This document shows, in pieces, positions 16,567-27,345 of a DNA stretch of 64,000 nt. The stretch is from the NCBI GenBank assembly GCA_022842065.1, contig JALHQH010000008.1:124001-188000 (forward strand), written 5' to 3'. Numbering within the stretch: position 1 is the stretch's first letter; every line of letters begins with the position of its first letter. The notes below the pieces were generated by a model. The model made no database searches. It saw only the letters and a list, made by a program, of their open reading frames with translations, and was not told the DNA's origin. Source of the DNA: Caldilineaceae bacterium. GTDB taxonomy: Bacteria; Chloroflexota; Anaerolineae; Caldilineales; Caldilineaceae. The position numbers were made by a program, and so were the translations under genes.

Positions 16567-19500
16567 GTGAGTCGAATGATCCTCCATCTACCTTTGTCTC
16601 GTATGCTGAACAGCTTATCAAACAAGTTACCAGCGCAATGGGTAGGGCGCAGCGGTATCCTACTACTGTTGATCAGCCTGCTGTTGATGCCGATAGCCAT
16701 TCGAGCACAAGCTGGCCAGCTCGATGCCAGCTTTGGTGAGGAGGGTAAAGTTGTTACTTTGATCAAAACGGGATCGGAAATTACCGACGATGACATGGAG
16801 GCTATCGCCATCCAACCAGACGGCAAAATTATAGTCGGCGGCAGTAGCTACCAGAGCAATTCTTCTAGTGGGCATAGTTATGCACTGGTTCGTTACAACG
16901 CTGACGGTGGGCTGGATCAAACCTTTGCTGATAATGGCAAGCTTACGTTGGCGCAGTTTGCATTCGGCAATGGTCTTGATGACCTTGCGATTCAGGCTGA
17001 TGGCAAGCTGCTGGTATTGGGGACAAGCAGCAGCCAAATGGTCTTAATGCGTTTTACCATAGATGGCGAAATTGATTTGACCTTTGGCAATGGGGGCCAA
17101 CTGCCAATTAATGCTGCCGGATTCACCCCACGTTCACTCGTGTTACTTAGTGATGGAAAGCTCTTGATTGGTGCTGAGGTTGTCAATTCCAATCAAACGC
17201 TTTTTACTGGTTTGGGTATACTAAAACTCAATGCAGACGGCACGCCAGATCTCACTTTTGGCACGAATGGCACGATATCGACGGACTTTGGTTTGCCATT
17301 GCATTACGGTGATATTGCTGTTCAAGCCGACGGCAAGTTAGTCGCGGTCGGCTCAAGCGCAGACAATTCAGCCACTTTTCTGATCACCCGTTACCTTGCA
17401 AATGGCCTGCTTGATAGTACGTTCAGCGATGATGGAAAAGTAATGACGACGGTTGGTACAGATAATGCCTTTGCTGCAGCAGTTAGCATACAAGCCGACG
17501 GTAAAATTATTGTGAGTGGGTCAGCAGGTAATGGCATCAATACTGATGTTGTGCTTGTACGCTATGCAACCGATGGCTCACTTGATCTATCCTTTGATAG
17601 TGATGGCATCGTACTGACTGATCTCGGCTTTCGTGAATTTGGGAGTGGCTTGGTGATTCAAAGTGATGGGCGCATTGTAGTCGTTGGTAGTACAGATGAT
17701 GGTAACTTCATTGTATTGCGCTACACGGCTACCGGTGTACTCGACGTTTCATTCGATAATGATGGCATGGCTACCGTTTCATTCTATGACGGTCCCATTA
17801 GTGGAGGAGCAGACGATGTTGTATTGCAGAGTGATGGTCGCGTAGTTATTGGGGGCTTTGCCTTAGGGGACTTTGCGCTTGCACGCGTTACCACTACTGG
17901 TGCATTAGACACAACCTTTGGCGATGGGGGCAAGGTCCAAACGGACGTCGGCAGACCGATTTTTGGTGATGCGAGCGCAACGGATGTGGTATTGCAGAAT
18001 GCCAACAAGTTGCTTGTTGCAGGATCGGTCCAATATGAAATTGGTTTTGATGTATCCGGTTATGAAGCATTCCTTGCTCGTTATTTAGCTGATGGTTCGC
18101 TTGATTCTGCCTTTGGAGAAAAAGGTAAAATTGTCACCAACATCAATGATACACTCGATGAGACTTACAAGAATCTGCTGGTCTTACCGGATGGAAAGCT
18201 ACTCGCGGTTGGTAGTATATTCGATCGCGTCGATAGCCGCCGGAGAATCAGCTTAACGCGTTATCAGCAAAATGGCGTGCTGGATTCAACCTTTGGTAAT
18301 AGTGGTTCTGTGCTGACTGACCTCGGCACAAACGTTACCACATTCACCGCTGCTGCCACGCTACAAAGTGACAGCAAAATTATCGTCGCCGGTTTTATTG
18401 CCGAAGCGGATTCACTATCAGATCTGTTTGTTATTCGATATAATAGCGATGGTACGCTAGATACCACCTTTGGCAATGGTGGTATGACAGTTATTGCGCT
18501 TTCTGCAGAAAACGACAGAGCCATTGCCGTGGCGATACAGCCTGATGGCAAAGTCATTGTTGGGGCCACAACGGCGCTTTATACTGCGGATTTAGATGAT
18601 TACCTAGGGCAATTTGCCATTGTACGTTTGAATAGTAATGGCTTATTGGATACAACGTTCGGGACTAATGGGGTTGTCATTACTGGACTGCCCAATGTGA
18701 ATCTAGATGCCAGCGCAATGGCCTTGCAAGCAGATGGCAAAATTGTGTTGACTGGCAAGGCTTATGAGTACGACACTTTCTACCCTGACTTTGCCTTAGC
18801 GCGTTACAACAGCGATGGTTCCCTAGACACCGCTTTTGGTACGAATGGGATTGTCATCCAAGATATGGGTAGTAGTGATGATGAAACCCCACAGGCAATT
18901 AATTTGCAAACCAATGGCAAACTTGTGGTTGCTGGTTTAATTACTGAAAATTCGATCTATCAATTTATCACTACTCGCTTTGATACTGACGGAACCTTGG
19001 ATAGTACCTTCGGCGACAATGGTCAGGTTCGTACGGCTGTTCAAGCCGAATCTAGTCGAGCCTTTGACTTAATCATCCAAAATAATGGTCGAATCGTTGT
19101 TGTTGGTGATGCCAGCGAATTTGTCCTCGGTGACGTAAGCCCGCCCTATTCAGTCGCTTTGGTCCGCTATTTAGGTGATCCAGTCAACCAACCGCCAACC
19201 GCCAACAACCAAACCGTTACTACCAACGAAGATACCGCAACATCGATCACCCTGACCGCCACCGATCCCGACAGTGATCCCCTCACCTACGCCGTTGTTG
19301 CCAACCCGCAGCATGGCACCCTTATCGGCAGCGCCCCCAATCTTACCTACACCCCTGCCGCCAACTATGCTGGTGCTGATAGCTTCACGTTCAAAGTCAA
19401 CGACGGTCAGGCTGACTCAAATGTAGCAACGGTAGACGTTACGGTCAATCAAGTCAACGACCCACCGACTGCCACCAGCCAAACCTTGAACACGAACGAG

Positions 19501-21942
19501 GATACGGCCTTACCCATCAGCTTGGCCGGCAGCGATGCCGAGGGTAGCGCTCTTATCTTTACCGTCGTCGCCAATCCAAGCAAAGGCACACTCACCGGCA
19601 GTGGGGCTAATCGTACCTATACGCCTAATGCCAATGTCAACGGCGCTGATAGCTTCACCTTTAAGGTCAACGATGGGCAGATCGACTCGGCGGTCGCAAC
19701 GGTGAACATCACCATTAACGCCGTCAACGATCCGCCCACGGCGACGGCGCAGAGTGTGAGCACTAACAAAAACACCGCCAAGGCAATTACCCTGGGGGGC
19801 AGTGACATCGAGGGCAACGCGTTGACCTTTACGGTGGTGAGCAATCCAATCCACGGCACGCTTAGCGGCACAGCCCCCAATCTGACCTATACGCCCGCCA
19901 CCAATTACAACGGCAGCGACAGCTTTACCTTCAAGGCTAACGACGGCCAGGCCGACTCAACTATCGCCACGGTCACCATCACGGTCAACGCCGTGAATGG
20001 CCCACCGACCGCCAATGACCAAAGTCTCACCACGGCAGAAGATACGGCCCTGGCGGTCACCCTCATCGGCAGTGATCCTGATGGGGACACCTTAACTGTA
20101 ACGATTGTCGACGCGCCGGTCCATGGTGCCCTCAGCGGCAGTGGCCTCAACCGCAGTTACAGCCCAGCGGCCAACTACAATGGCAGTGATAGCTTCACCT
20201 TCCGCCTTAATGATGGTACGGTAAATAGTAACCTGGCGACTGTCATCATCACCGTCACGCCAGTAAACGACGCTCCCGTTGCCGATAATGATAGTTATGA
20301 GACCAGCCGCAACACCGTGTTGACCGTCGCCGTGGCCGATGGCCTGCTTAATGGCGACAGCGATCTAGAGAGTAATACGCTGACGGCATTATTGGTGACG
20401 CCACCGTTGCATGGCACCGTCAACCTGAACCCGAATGGTGCCTTCACCTATACCCCGGCGACCAACTATAGTGGCAACGATAGCTTTACCTACAAAACAA
20501 ATGATGGTCAACTCGACAGCAACGTGGCGACAGTCAGCCTGACGGTCAATTTTGCTAACAGCGCCCCCACGGCCACTGGCCAGACCGTCACCATGGCAGA
20601 GGATCAGCCGGTGATCATCACCCTGACCGCCACTGACCCGGATGGTGACGCCCTTGCCTATACGCTCACCACCTTGCCGACGCATGGCACTGTCAGCGGT
20701 GAGGCCCCGGCTCTGCTTTACACACCTTTTGCCAACTTCAATGGCAGCGACAGCTTTGCCTTCCATGTGAATGATGGCACCGTTGATAGTAATACCGCGA
20801 CCGTTACGCTCAACGTGACCGCCGTTAATGATGCACCCACTAACTTGAACTTGAGCAACAGCACCGTCCAAGAGAATCAACCGGCCGGCACGACTATCGG
20901 TCAATTGACCACCGTTGATGTCGATCTGCCTGACAGCCACAGTTACACTCTGGTTAGCGGTGCTACCGCGGCCTTCACCATCGTTGGGGCTGAGCTACGC
21001 ACAGCCGCAGCCTTTGACTTTGAAGCACAGAACAGCTACGCCCTCACGATTCGTACTGACGATGGTCAGGGCGGCCACTTTGATAAAGCCTTTACGATCA
21101 GCGTCCTAGATGTCAATGAAGGGAGCACTGATCCGACGATTACCCTGGTGCTGAAAGCCAACCCTCAAAGTCGCCAAAACTTCCGTCTGACCGGTTCGGG
21201 TGGGATCGGCTTGGTCCGGCTCGATGATATCACCCCACAGGATAGTGATGCCTACAGCAACAGCAAAACCTTGACCGTCGCGCCGGGGAGCTATACCTTT
21301 AGCGAACGCATTCCCAGTGGGTGGCTGCTCTCGGCGATTACCTGTTCCCCCGCGGCCAATGCCGTGGTTGCCCTGGCCGATGCGCGGGTCACGGTGACTG
21401 TGGTCACTGGTGACAATGTGACCTGCACCTTTGTCAACGACCGCTGGGTGAGCATCCGCACCCTGAAGTATAACGACCGCAACGGCAATGGGCGCCGTAA
21501 TGCGAACGAGCCCTATCTCGCCGGCTGGACGATGACCGTCTATAACAGCGCCGGCACCCAAGTAGCCAGCGCGGTGACCAACCGCAACGGCAAGGCCAAC
21601 TTCAACTTCCTGCCGTGGCAGCCCTATACCGTCTGCGAAACCCAACAGCTGGGCTGGCGCAACACGGAACCAGCAGCACTTAACCCAACCTTCAATCAGC
21701 CCTGTTACACGCTGACGCTCAATCCGGGACAGATCGGCACCGTGCGCTTCGGCAACCGCAATCTGCCGGCCACCAAGACGCTGACCGCAACCATGGCCGC
21801 CAATGAAAATGTCACGATCACCGCGTGGCCGGATGTGCTCGACGATGAGGCTGGTTATGCGGATGACGTGTTTGTGGACGAGGATCTAGAGCAGGCAGCG
21901 GATGAGGAGCGTTGGATCTATCTGCCGTTGGTGGCGCGGTAG
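16567..21942 (+). CDS. Giant secreted delta-60 repeat / Ig-cadherin / SdrD-like protein with YLPLVAR tail, paralogue A
   Basis: A 1791-residue surface protein. A signal peptide or anchor (ILLLLISLLLMPIAIRAQA) ends near residue 50. Delta-60 repeats occupy about 50-865, each with QxDGKIxVxG and DGxLDxTFGxxG motifs. From about 873 several Ig/cadherin-like units of roughly 90 residues follow (NQPPTAN...TNEDT...SFTFKVNDGQ), with a cadherin-type unit at about 1421-1515. A domain near 1525-1625 and an SdrD-B-like domain (YNDRNGNGRR, about 1630-1750) precede a short acidic linker and the terminal WIYLPLVAR. Calcium binding and adhesion are inferred from these families. Start is GTG with AAAGGA upstream; an ATG nine bases later is possible. 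It is followed by a hairpin and a tandem paralogue. Confidence 0.9.
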   Translation: MSRMILHLPLSRMLNSLSNKLPAQWVGRSGILLLLISLLLMPIAIRAQAGQLDASFGEEGKVVTLIKTGSEITDDDMEAIAIQPDGKIIVGGSSYQSNSSSGHSYALVRYNADGGLDQTFADNGKLTLAQFAFGNGLDDLAIQADGKLLVLGTSSSQMVLMRFTIDGEIDLTFGNGGQLPINAAGFTPRSLVLLSDGKLLIGAEVVNSNQTLFTGLGILKLNADGTPDLTFGTNGTISTDFGLPLHYGDIAVQADGKLVAVGSSADNSATFLITRYLANGLLDSTFSDDGKVMTTVGTDNAFAAAVSIQADGKIIVSGSAGNGINTDVVLVRYATDGSLDLSFDSDGIVLTDLGFREFGSGLVIQSDGRIVVVGSTDDGNFIVLRYTATGVLDVSFDNDGMATVSFYDGPISGGADDVVLQSDGRVVIGGFALGDFALARVTTTGALDTTFGDGGKVQTDVGRPIFGDASATDVVLQNANKLLVAGSVQYEIGFDVSGYEAFLARYLADGSLDSAFGEKGKIVTNINDTLDETYKNLLVLPDGKLLAVGSIFDRVDSRRRISLTRYQQNGVLDSTFGNSGSVLTDLGTNVTTFTAAATLQSDSKIIVAGFIAEADSLSDLFVIRYNSDGTLDTTFGNGGMTVIALSAENDRAIAVAIQPDGKVIVGATTALYTADLDDYLGQFAIVRLNSNGLLDTTFGTNGVVITGLPNVNLDASAMALQADGKIVLTGKAYEYDTFYPDFALARYNSDGSLDTAFGTNGIVIQDMGSSDDETPQAINLQTNGKLVVAGLITENSIYQFITTRFDTDGTLDSTFGDNGQVRTAVQAESSRAFDLIIQNNGRIVVVGDASEFVLGDVSPPYSVALVRYLGDPVNQPPTANNQTVTTNEDTATSITLTATDPDSDPLTYAVVANPQHGTLIGSAPNLTYTPAANYAGADSFTFKVNDGQADSNVATVDVTVNQVNDPPTATSQTLNTNEDTALPISLAGSDAEGSALIFTVVANPSKGTLTGSGANRTYTPNANVNGADSFTFKVNDGQIDSAVATVNITINAVNDPPTATAQSVSTNKNTAKAITLGGSDIEGNALTFTVVSNPIHGTLSGTAPNLTYTPATNYNGSDSFTFKANDGQADSTIATVTITVNAVNGPPTANDQSLTTAEDTALAVTLIGSDPDGDTLTVTIVDAPVHGALSGSGLNRSYSPAANYNGSDSFTFRLNDGTVNSNLATVIITVTPVNDAPVADNDSYETSRNTVLTVAVADGLLNGDSDLESNTLTALLVTPPLHGTVNLNPNGAFTYTPATNYSGNDSFTYKTNDGQLDSNVATVSLTVNFANSAPTATGQTVTMAEDQPVIITLTATDPDGDALAYTLTTLPTHGTVSGEAPALLYTPFANFNGSDSFAFHVNDGTVDSNTATVTLNVTAVNDAPTNLNLSNSTVQENQPAGTTIGQLTTVDVDLPDSHSYTLVSGATAAFTIVGAELRTAAAFDFEAQNSYALTIRTDDGQGGHFDKAFTISVLDVNEGSTDPTITLVLKANPQSRQNFRLTGSGGIGLVRLDDITPQDSDAYSNSKTLTVAPGSYTFSERIPSGWLLSAITCSPAANAVVALADARVTVTVVTGDNVTCTFVNDRWVSIRTLKYNDRNGNGRRNANEPYLAGWTMTVYNSAGTQVASAVTNRNGKANFNFLPWQPYTVCETQQLGWRNTEPAALNPTFNQPCYTLTLNPGQIGTVRFGNRNLPATKTLTATMAANENVTITAWPDVLDDEAGYADDVFVDEDLEQAADEERWIYLPLVAR

Positions 21943-21946
21943 GAGG

Positions 21947-21992
21947 CTGAACAGCAGGTGGCTAGAGCGAGAACGATCCACCTGCTGTTCAG
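21947..21992 (+). terminator. 15-bp hairpin terminator after paralogue A
   Basis: CTGAACAGCAGGTGG (21947-21961) and CCACCTGCTGTTCAG (21978-21992) are perfectly complementary with a 16-base loop, beginning four bases after the stop codon. No T-run follows. Position and stem strength suggest transcription termination or 3' end protection. Confidence 0.65.
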
Positions 21993-22069
21993 TCACTCCA
22001 CCCACCATAAATTAGCATTGCCGTATTACTGCGAAAAAGTTAAAAATTATCTCAATCAAAAAGAGGTAG

Positions 22070-25000
22070 ATGAACTATATGTCTTGTCTGATCCTGTCCA
22101 AACAACGCCTTTTTTTCTGTCAACTCTGCTGTTCACTCAGTTTACTGGCCTTTTTTTTGTGGTCGGCGATACCTCTTTATGCCGCTGCTGGTGACGTCGA
22201 TCCCACCTTTGGGAATAACGGTGTGGTAACGACCAATATGGGCACTGGAATGGACCAGGCCAATGCGGTCCTTGTCCAACCGGATGGAAAGCTTTTGGTG
22301 GCAGGGTATGCGGCCAACGCGAACGACCTTACACACACTCAAGATTTTATGCTGGCACGGTATCTGAGCAATGGTCTGCCTGACAATAGTTTTGGGACTG
22401 AAGGCAAAGTGGTTACGGCTGTCGGAAGTGGTGTAGATGTCGCAACCGCCCTTGCACTTCAAGCTGATAACAGAATTATCGTGGCAGGATACAGTGATAT
22501 AAAAGGATTTGCTTTGATCCGCTTCAACAGCGATGGTTCACTTGATAGTAGTTTTGGCACAGCCGGGATTGCAACAACATTTATCGGTAGTACAGCTGCC
22601 GTCGCCCGTGCTGTTGCCATTCAGCGTGATGGTAAGATTTTGGTAGCAGGCCATGTCAGAATTACAGTAGCAAATCAGGATGACTTTATTGTTGCCCGCT
22701 ATTTGCAGGATGGCTCACTTGATTGGACCTTTGGCGTCGAGGGCATCGCTGCTGTGAATACAAGTGGCAACAGCGGCGACGCTGCGTATGCACTAGCTAT
22801 TCAGGCGGATGGCAAAGTTGTGGTCGCCGGTGCAGATGGGATGAGAGATTTTGTATTGGTACGCTTGAATAGCACGGGTGATCTTGATCCCAGCTTTGAT
22901 GTCGATGGCAAAGTGACTACAGCTATTGGTGACGGCAATGACGAAGCATATGCAATAGCATTGCAAAGCGATGGTAAGATTTTAGCTGCCGGCTATGCGA
23001 CTGTCAATGGGTTACGCGACTTTGCCGTTGTGCGCTATAACAATGACGGCACCCTCGATACCAGTTTTGACACCGACGGTAAAGCAATAACACCAATCGG
23101 CAGCTATGGTGAGCAGATCAATGCCCTCTTAATCCAAAGTGATGGTAAGATCACAGTTGCTGGATATACAGAAACAGACGCCAGAACCGATTTCGCCCTG
23201 GCTCGCTACAATGGTGATGGAACATTGGATAGTAGCTTTGGTACCAATGGGAAAATTATCACTACCCTGAGCAGTAACAAAGAAGAAGGGCTCGCACTTG
23301 CACAGCAAAGTGACGGCAAGTTGGTTGTGGCCGGCGTCACAGATACAGGTTATGACGATGATAGTGTCTTATTGCGTTACACCAGCAATGGTTCGCTCGA
23401 TACAGCCTTTGGCACTAATGGGATTGTGATCACCCAGGGTGGTGATGGTTACGATGAAGCCACTGCCATTGTGCTCCAGAATGATGGCAAAGTGGTGGTA
23501 GCTGGGAATACCGCAGGACAAAGTTCTGATTTTGTCCTCGCTCGCTACAATAATGATGGCAAGCTAGATCGGGTATTTGGCAGTGGCGGCAAAATCACTG
23601 CCAAATTTAGCGACAATGGCAACTCTGTCAATGATATTGCTTTGCAGAGTGATGAAAAAATTCTAGTTGCTGGCAGCACATCAGGTAATCAAACCCGCTT
23701 TGCCCTAGCACGTTATACTGCTGCCGGGATCCTGGATACGACCTTTGGCACAAACGGCAAAGTTGCCACGCTGATCGCGCAGGGCAGCTCTGCTGTTGCG
23801 GTCACTGTGCAAAGTGACGGCAAGATCATTCTAGCTGGAAAAAGTTTTAACGGTACCGATTATGACTTTACGGTCGTGCGCTATAACGTTAATGGCTCGG
23901 TAGATACAACTTTTGGGACAACCGGGCGAACGGTCACATCGATCAATGCTGGTCAAGATGAGATCACCGGCATGGCTTTACAGGATGATGGCAAGATCGT
24001 TGTCGCTGGTTTCAGTTCTCCCCCATCAGGTTTTGGGGTATATACGGATTTTGCCTTGGTTCGCTACAACAGTAACGGTTCACTGGATAGCACCTTTGGC
24101 ACAGGGGGCAAAGTCTTAACATCTATCGGTGACTATGATGACAAAGCAACAGACATTGTCTTGCAGAGTGATGGGAAGATCGTTGTGACCGGTAATACCT
24201 ATGATTATACTTATACCGATTTTGCGGTGGTGCGATACAACAGTGATGGTTCGCTTGATTCTACGTTTGGTACAGGTGGCATCACCATAACTGACATAGA
24301 AGCCTTTGAGAGACCAAACTCTGTAGCATTACAGCGTGATGGCAAAATTATCATTGCCGGTAGCATGTTGCTTAGTGGGCTTGGTGGGAATGTTGATATT
24401 GCATTGTTACGTTACAGAAGTACGGGCACACTTGATCGTTCCTTCGGCACTAATGGTGTGGTCACAACCGCCATTGGAAACTCTTATGATAGCGCTAGTG
24501 CGATAGCGATCCAAAGTGATGATAAAATTATCGCTGCTGGACGAACTTCTGCAAATTTAAGTGATTTTGCACTGATTCGTTATATTGGTCAAGGTGTAAA
24601 CCAGCCCCCGACAGCTAATGGGCAAACGGTTAGTTTCAACGAAGATAGTACTACATCGCTTACGCTAACGGCAACCGATTTAGAAGATGAACCGTTGACC
24701 TATCAGATGATCACTCAACCATCTCATGGCGCGCTCACTGGCACAGCCCCCAATCTCACCTATACCCCTGCCACTAATTATCACGGTCCCGATAGTTTTA
24801 CATTTAAAGCCAACGATGGTCAGTTCGACTCCTCTGTGGCAACGGTCAACATTACCATCAATCCGATCAATGATGTACCCACTGGAAGTAACCAAACAGT
24901 AGCGACTAACGAAGACACCGCACTTCCCATCACCTTGACCGCCGCTGACGTTGATGGCAACCCGCTTACTTATAGTATTGTTACTAATCCCAGCCGCGGT

Positions 25001-27334
25001 ACGCTCACCGGAAGCGGCGCGAATCGCACTTACACGCCTGCCGCCAACTATCATGGCCCCGACGGCTTCACCTTCAAAGTGAATGACGGCCAAGTTGACT
25101 CTAATGTGGCAACGGTAAACATTACGGTCAATCCCGTCAACGATCCGCCTACGGCCGGTAGCCAAAGTGTAAGTACTAACGAAGACACGGCGCTGCCCAT
25201 CACCTTAGCCGGCAACGATGTCGAAGGTAGCGCTCTTACCTTTACCATTGTTGCCAATCCAACCAAGGGAACACTTAGCGGCAGCGGCGCAAACCGCACC
25301 TACACCCCCAATGTCAATATCAATGGTGCTGACAGCTTTACCTTCAAAGTCAACGACGGCCAAGCCGACTCCAACATCGCCACCGTTACCATCACCATCA
25401 ACCCGGTCAACGATCCGCCCACTGCCACTGCTCAAACGGTAACCACGAATGAGGATGCGGCCAAGACAATCACGCTAGCCGCTAATGACGTTGAAGGCAG
25501 CGCGCTCACCTTCACTATCGTCGCCAATCCGACCAAGGGGACGCTCACCGGCAGTGGGGCGAGCCGTACCTACACCCCCAATGCCAACGCGAACGGCACC
25601 GACAGCTTCACCTTTAAGGTCAACGACGGCACAGCCGACAGCAATATCGCCACTGTCACCATCACCGTCAACCCCATCAACGACCCGCCCACCGCGACGG
25701 CGCAGAGTGTGAGTACCAACAAAAACACAGCCAAGGCAATCACCCTGGGGGGCAGCGATGTCGAGGGCAGTGGGCTCACCTTTGCCGTGGTGAGTAATCC
25801 GACCCAAGGCACACTGAGCGGCACGGCACCTAATCTCACCTATACACCGGCCACTAACTACACGGGAATCGACAATTTTACCTTTAAAACCAACGATGGC
25901 AGTGCTGACAGTGCATTGGCCACCGTTTCGATCACCGTCAACGCCACCAATGGCGCGCCAACGGCTAATGGCCAATCCGTCACGACTAACGAAGATGTGG
26001 CCAAGGTGATCACCCTCACCGGGAGCGACCCCGACGGCAATCCGTTAAGCTTTACGATTGTGACGGCCCCAACCCGTGGCAGCCTGAGCGGCAGCGCGCC
26101 GAATCTCACTTATACGCCAAGCAGCAATCTCAACGGCAGCGACAGTTTTACCTTCCGCGTCAGTGACGGTCAACTCACTTCTGCGGCGGCTACGGTCAAC
26201 ATCACGGTTAACGCCGTCAACGATGCCCCCATTTCACTCGCTTTGAGTAATGACCGGATTGCCGAAAATCAACCGGCAGGTACGACTATCGGCCTGCTTA
26301 GTAGCAATGATTCCGATAGTGGTGACAGCCACACTTACACGTCGATTGGCGGCGATATGACTGCCTTTAGCATCGTGGGCAATCAACTGCGGACGGCCCT
26401 CGCCTTCGACTATGAGACCAAGGCGCTCTATCAACTCACTATCCGCAGCACCGATCAAGCCGGAGCAACCATTGACCAGCCGTTGACCATTCAAGTTTTG
26501 GATGTAAATGAAGGTGGCAGTGATGCTACCATTACGATTAGGTTGGCGTTGCAACCGGGTAATAAATCCAATTTTAACTTCAATGGGTCACTAGGCAGTT
26601 TCAAGCTTGACGATATTACACCGCAAGATGGTGACCGCTATGGGAACAGCCAAAGTTTCACCGTCAGACCCGGTACTGCGACCATTATCGCAAGCCCCCC
26701 CGCCAAGTGGTTACTCATCTCAATTGCCTGTACTTCACCCGAACAGGCCACTGTCGATCTGGCCCGTAAACAAGTAACGATCACTGCCACAGCCAATGCC
26801 CAAATCACCTGTACCTTTGCGCTTGGGTTACCGAGCACGCTACAAGTTCAAAATTATAATGATCTGAATGGCAATGGCCGCCGTGATGGTCGCGAACGCT
26901 GGCTGGCAGACTGGAATTTTACCCTCTATCGCGAAGACGGTACAGCAGTCGTTACCCAACTTACCAACCGCCAGGGCAAAGCCAGCTTTGTCAATGTCTT
27001 ACCAGGCACTTACTATCTGTGTGAAACTGTAGTAAATGGCTGGCGCAATACCCAACCCGCGACGATCCATGCTACCTTGCAGCAGCCTTGTTACACCTTG
27101 GTGCTGCCGGCAGCAAAAACCGTGACTGCGCTCTTCGGCAATACAATCGCCACTGTTGCCAGTCAAACTGAATTGAATAATGCCCTTGACGGGATCACCA
27201 CAATCGACCGTATCGATGGCGATGTTGAAGAAAGCGACTATGACGCGCCCTTTACAGATGATGCCTGGTTGACAGTCGAAGCAGAGACGGAAGTCACAGA
27301 GGAGCAGATTTATTTACCGCTCATTAGTCGGTAA
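22070..27334 (+). CDS. Giant secreted delta-60 repeat / Ig-cadherin / SdrD-like protein with YLPLISR tail, paralogue B
   Basis: A 1754-residue tandem paralogue of the preceding protein with the same domain order: signal peptide (SLLAFFLWSAIPLYAAAG, ending about residue 40), delta-60 repeats to about 835, Ig/cadherin-like units from about 842, a cadherin-like unit near 1383, SdrD-B-like domain (YNDLNGNGRRD, about 1595-1700), acidic linker, and terminal QIYLPLISR. Some Ig repeat segments are almost the same at DNA level as in paralogue A (for example around 25690-25800 against 19735-19860), pointing to gene conversion. The mature protein should be extracellular. ATG at 22070 has GAGGTAG upstream; a second ATG three codons later is also possible. 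A strong hairpin ends the unit. Confidence 0.9.
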   Translation: MNYMSCLILSKQRLFFCQLCCSLSLLAFFLWSAIPLYAAAGDVDPTFGNNGVVTTNMGTGMDQANAVLVQPDGKLLVAGYAANANDLTHTQDFMLARYLSNGLPDNSFGTEGKVVTAVGSGVDVATALALQADNRIIVAGYSDIKGFALIRFNSDGSLDSSFGTAGIATTFIGSTAAVARAVAIQRDGKILVAGHVRITVANQDDFIVARYLQDGSLDWTFGVEGIAAVNTSGNSGDAAYALAIQADGKVVVAGADGMRDFVLVRLNSTGDLDPSFDVDGKVTTAIGDGNDEAYAIALQSDGKILAAGYATVNGLRDFAVVRYNNDGTLDTSFDTDGKAITPIGSYGEQINALLIQSDGKITVAGYTETDARTDFALARYNGDGTLDSSFGTNGKIITTLSSNKEEGLALAQQSDGKLVVAGVTDTGYDDDSVLLRYTSNGSLDTAFGTNGIVITQGGDGYDEATAIVLQNDGKVVVAGNTAGQSSDFVLARYNNDGKLDRVFGSGGKITAKFSDNGNSVNDIALQSDEKILVAGSTSGNQTRFALARYTAAGILDTTFGTNGKVATLIAQGSSAVAVTVQSDGKIILAGKSFNGTDYDFTVVRYNVNGSVDTTFGTTGRTVTSINAGQDEITGMALQDDGKIVVAGFSSPPSGFGVYTDFALVRYNSNGSLDSTFGTGGKVLTSIGDYDDKATDIVLQSDGKIVVTGNTYDYTYTDFAVVRYNSDGSLDSTFGTGGITITDIEAFERPNSVALQRDGKIIIAGSMLLSGLGGNVDIALLRYRSTGTLDRSFGTNGVVTTAIGNSYDSASAIAIQSDDKIIAAGRTSANLSDFALIRYIGQGVNQPPTANGQTVSFNEDSTTSLTLTATDLEDEPLTYQMITQPSHGALTGTAPNLTYTPATNYHGPDSFTFKANDGQFDSSVATVNITINPINDVPTGSNQTVATNEDTALPITLTAADVDGNPLTYSIVTNPSRGTLTGSGANRTYTPAANYHGPDGFTFKVNDGQVDSNVATVNITVNPVNDPPTAGSQSVSTNEDTALPITLAGNDVEGSALTFTIVANPTKGTLSGSGANRTYTPNVNINGADSFTFKVNDGQADSNIATVTITINPVNDPPTATAQTVTTNEDAAKTITLAANDVEGSALTFTIVANPTKGTLTGSGASRTYTPNANANGTDSFTFKVNDGTADSNIATVTITVNPINDPPTATAQSVSTNKNTAKAITLGGSDVEGSGLTFAVVSNPTQGTLSGTAPNLTYTPATNYTGIDNFTFKTNDGSADSALATVSITVNATNGAPTANGQSVTTNEDVAKVITLTGSDPDGNPLSFTIVTAPTRGSLSGSAPNLTYTPSSNLNGSDSFTFRVSDGQLTSAAATVNITVNAVNDAPISLALSNDRIAENQPAGTTIGLLSSNDSDSGDSHTYTSIGGDMTAFSIVGNQLRTALAFDYETKALYQLTIRSTDQAGATIDQPLTIQVLDVNEGGSDATITIRLALQPGNKSNFNFNGSLGSFKLDDITPQDGDRYGNSQSFTVRPGTATIIASPPAKWLLISIACTSPEQATVDLARKQVTITATANAQITCTFALGLPSTLQVQNYNDLNGNGRRDGRERWLADWNFTLYREDGTAVVTQLTNRQGKASFVNVLPGTYYLCETVVNGWRNTQPATIHATLQQPCYTLVLPAAKTVTALFGNTIATVASQTELNNALDGITTIDRIDGDVEESDYDAPFTDDAWLTVEAETEVTEEQIYLPLISR

Positions 27335-27345
27335 GCGCTGGTGCT

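Noticed and set aside
20389..20940. Minus-strand frames of 80-180 codons over the Ig-like repeats of the delta-60 genes (also near 19510, 24680 and 25475)
   Set aside because: They repeat with the period of the sense-strand Ig units and are reflections of them.
24600..26200. Periodic repeats that could be taken for a CRISPR array or satellite
   Set aside because: The period is about 270 bases, in frame, and encodes Ig-like domains; there are no short exact repeats with unique spacers.
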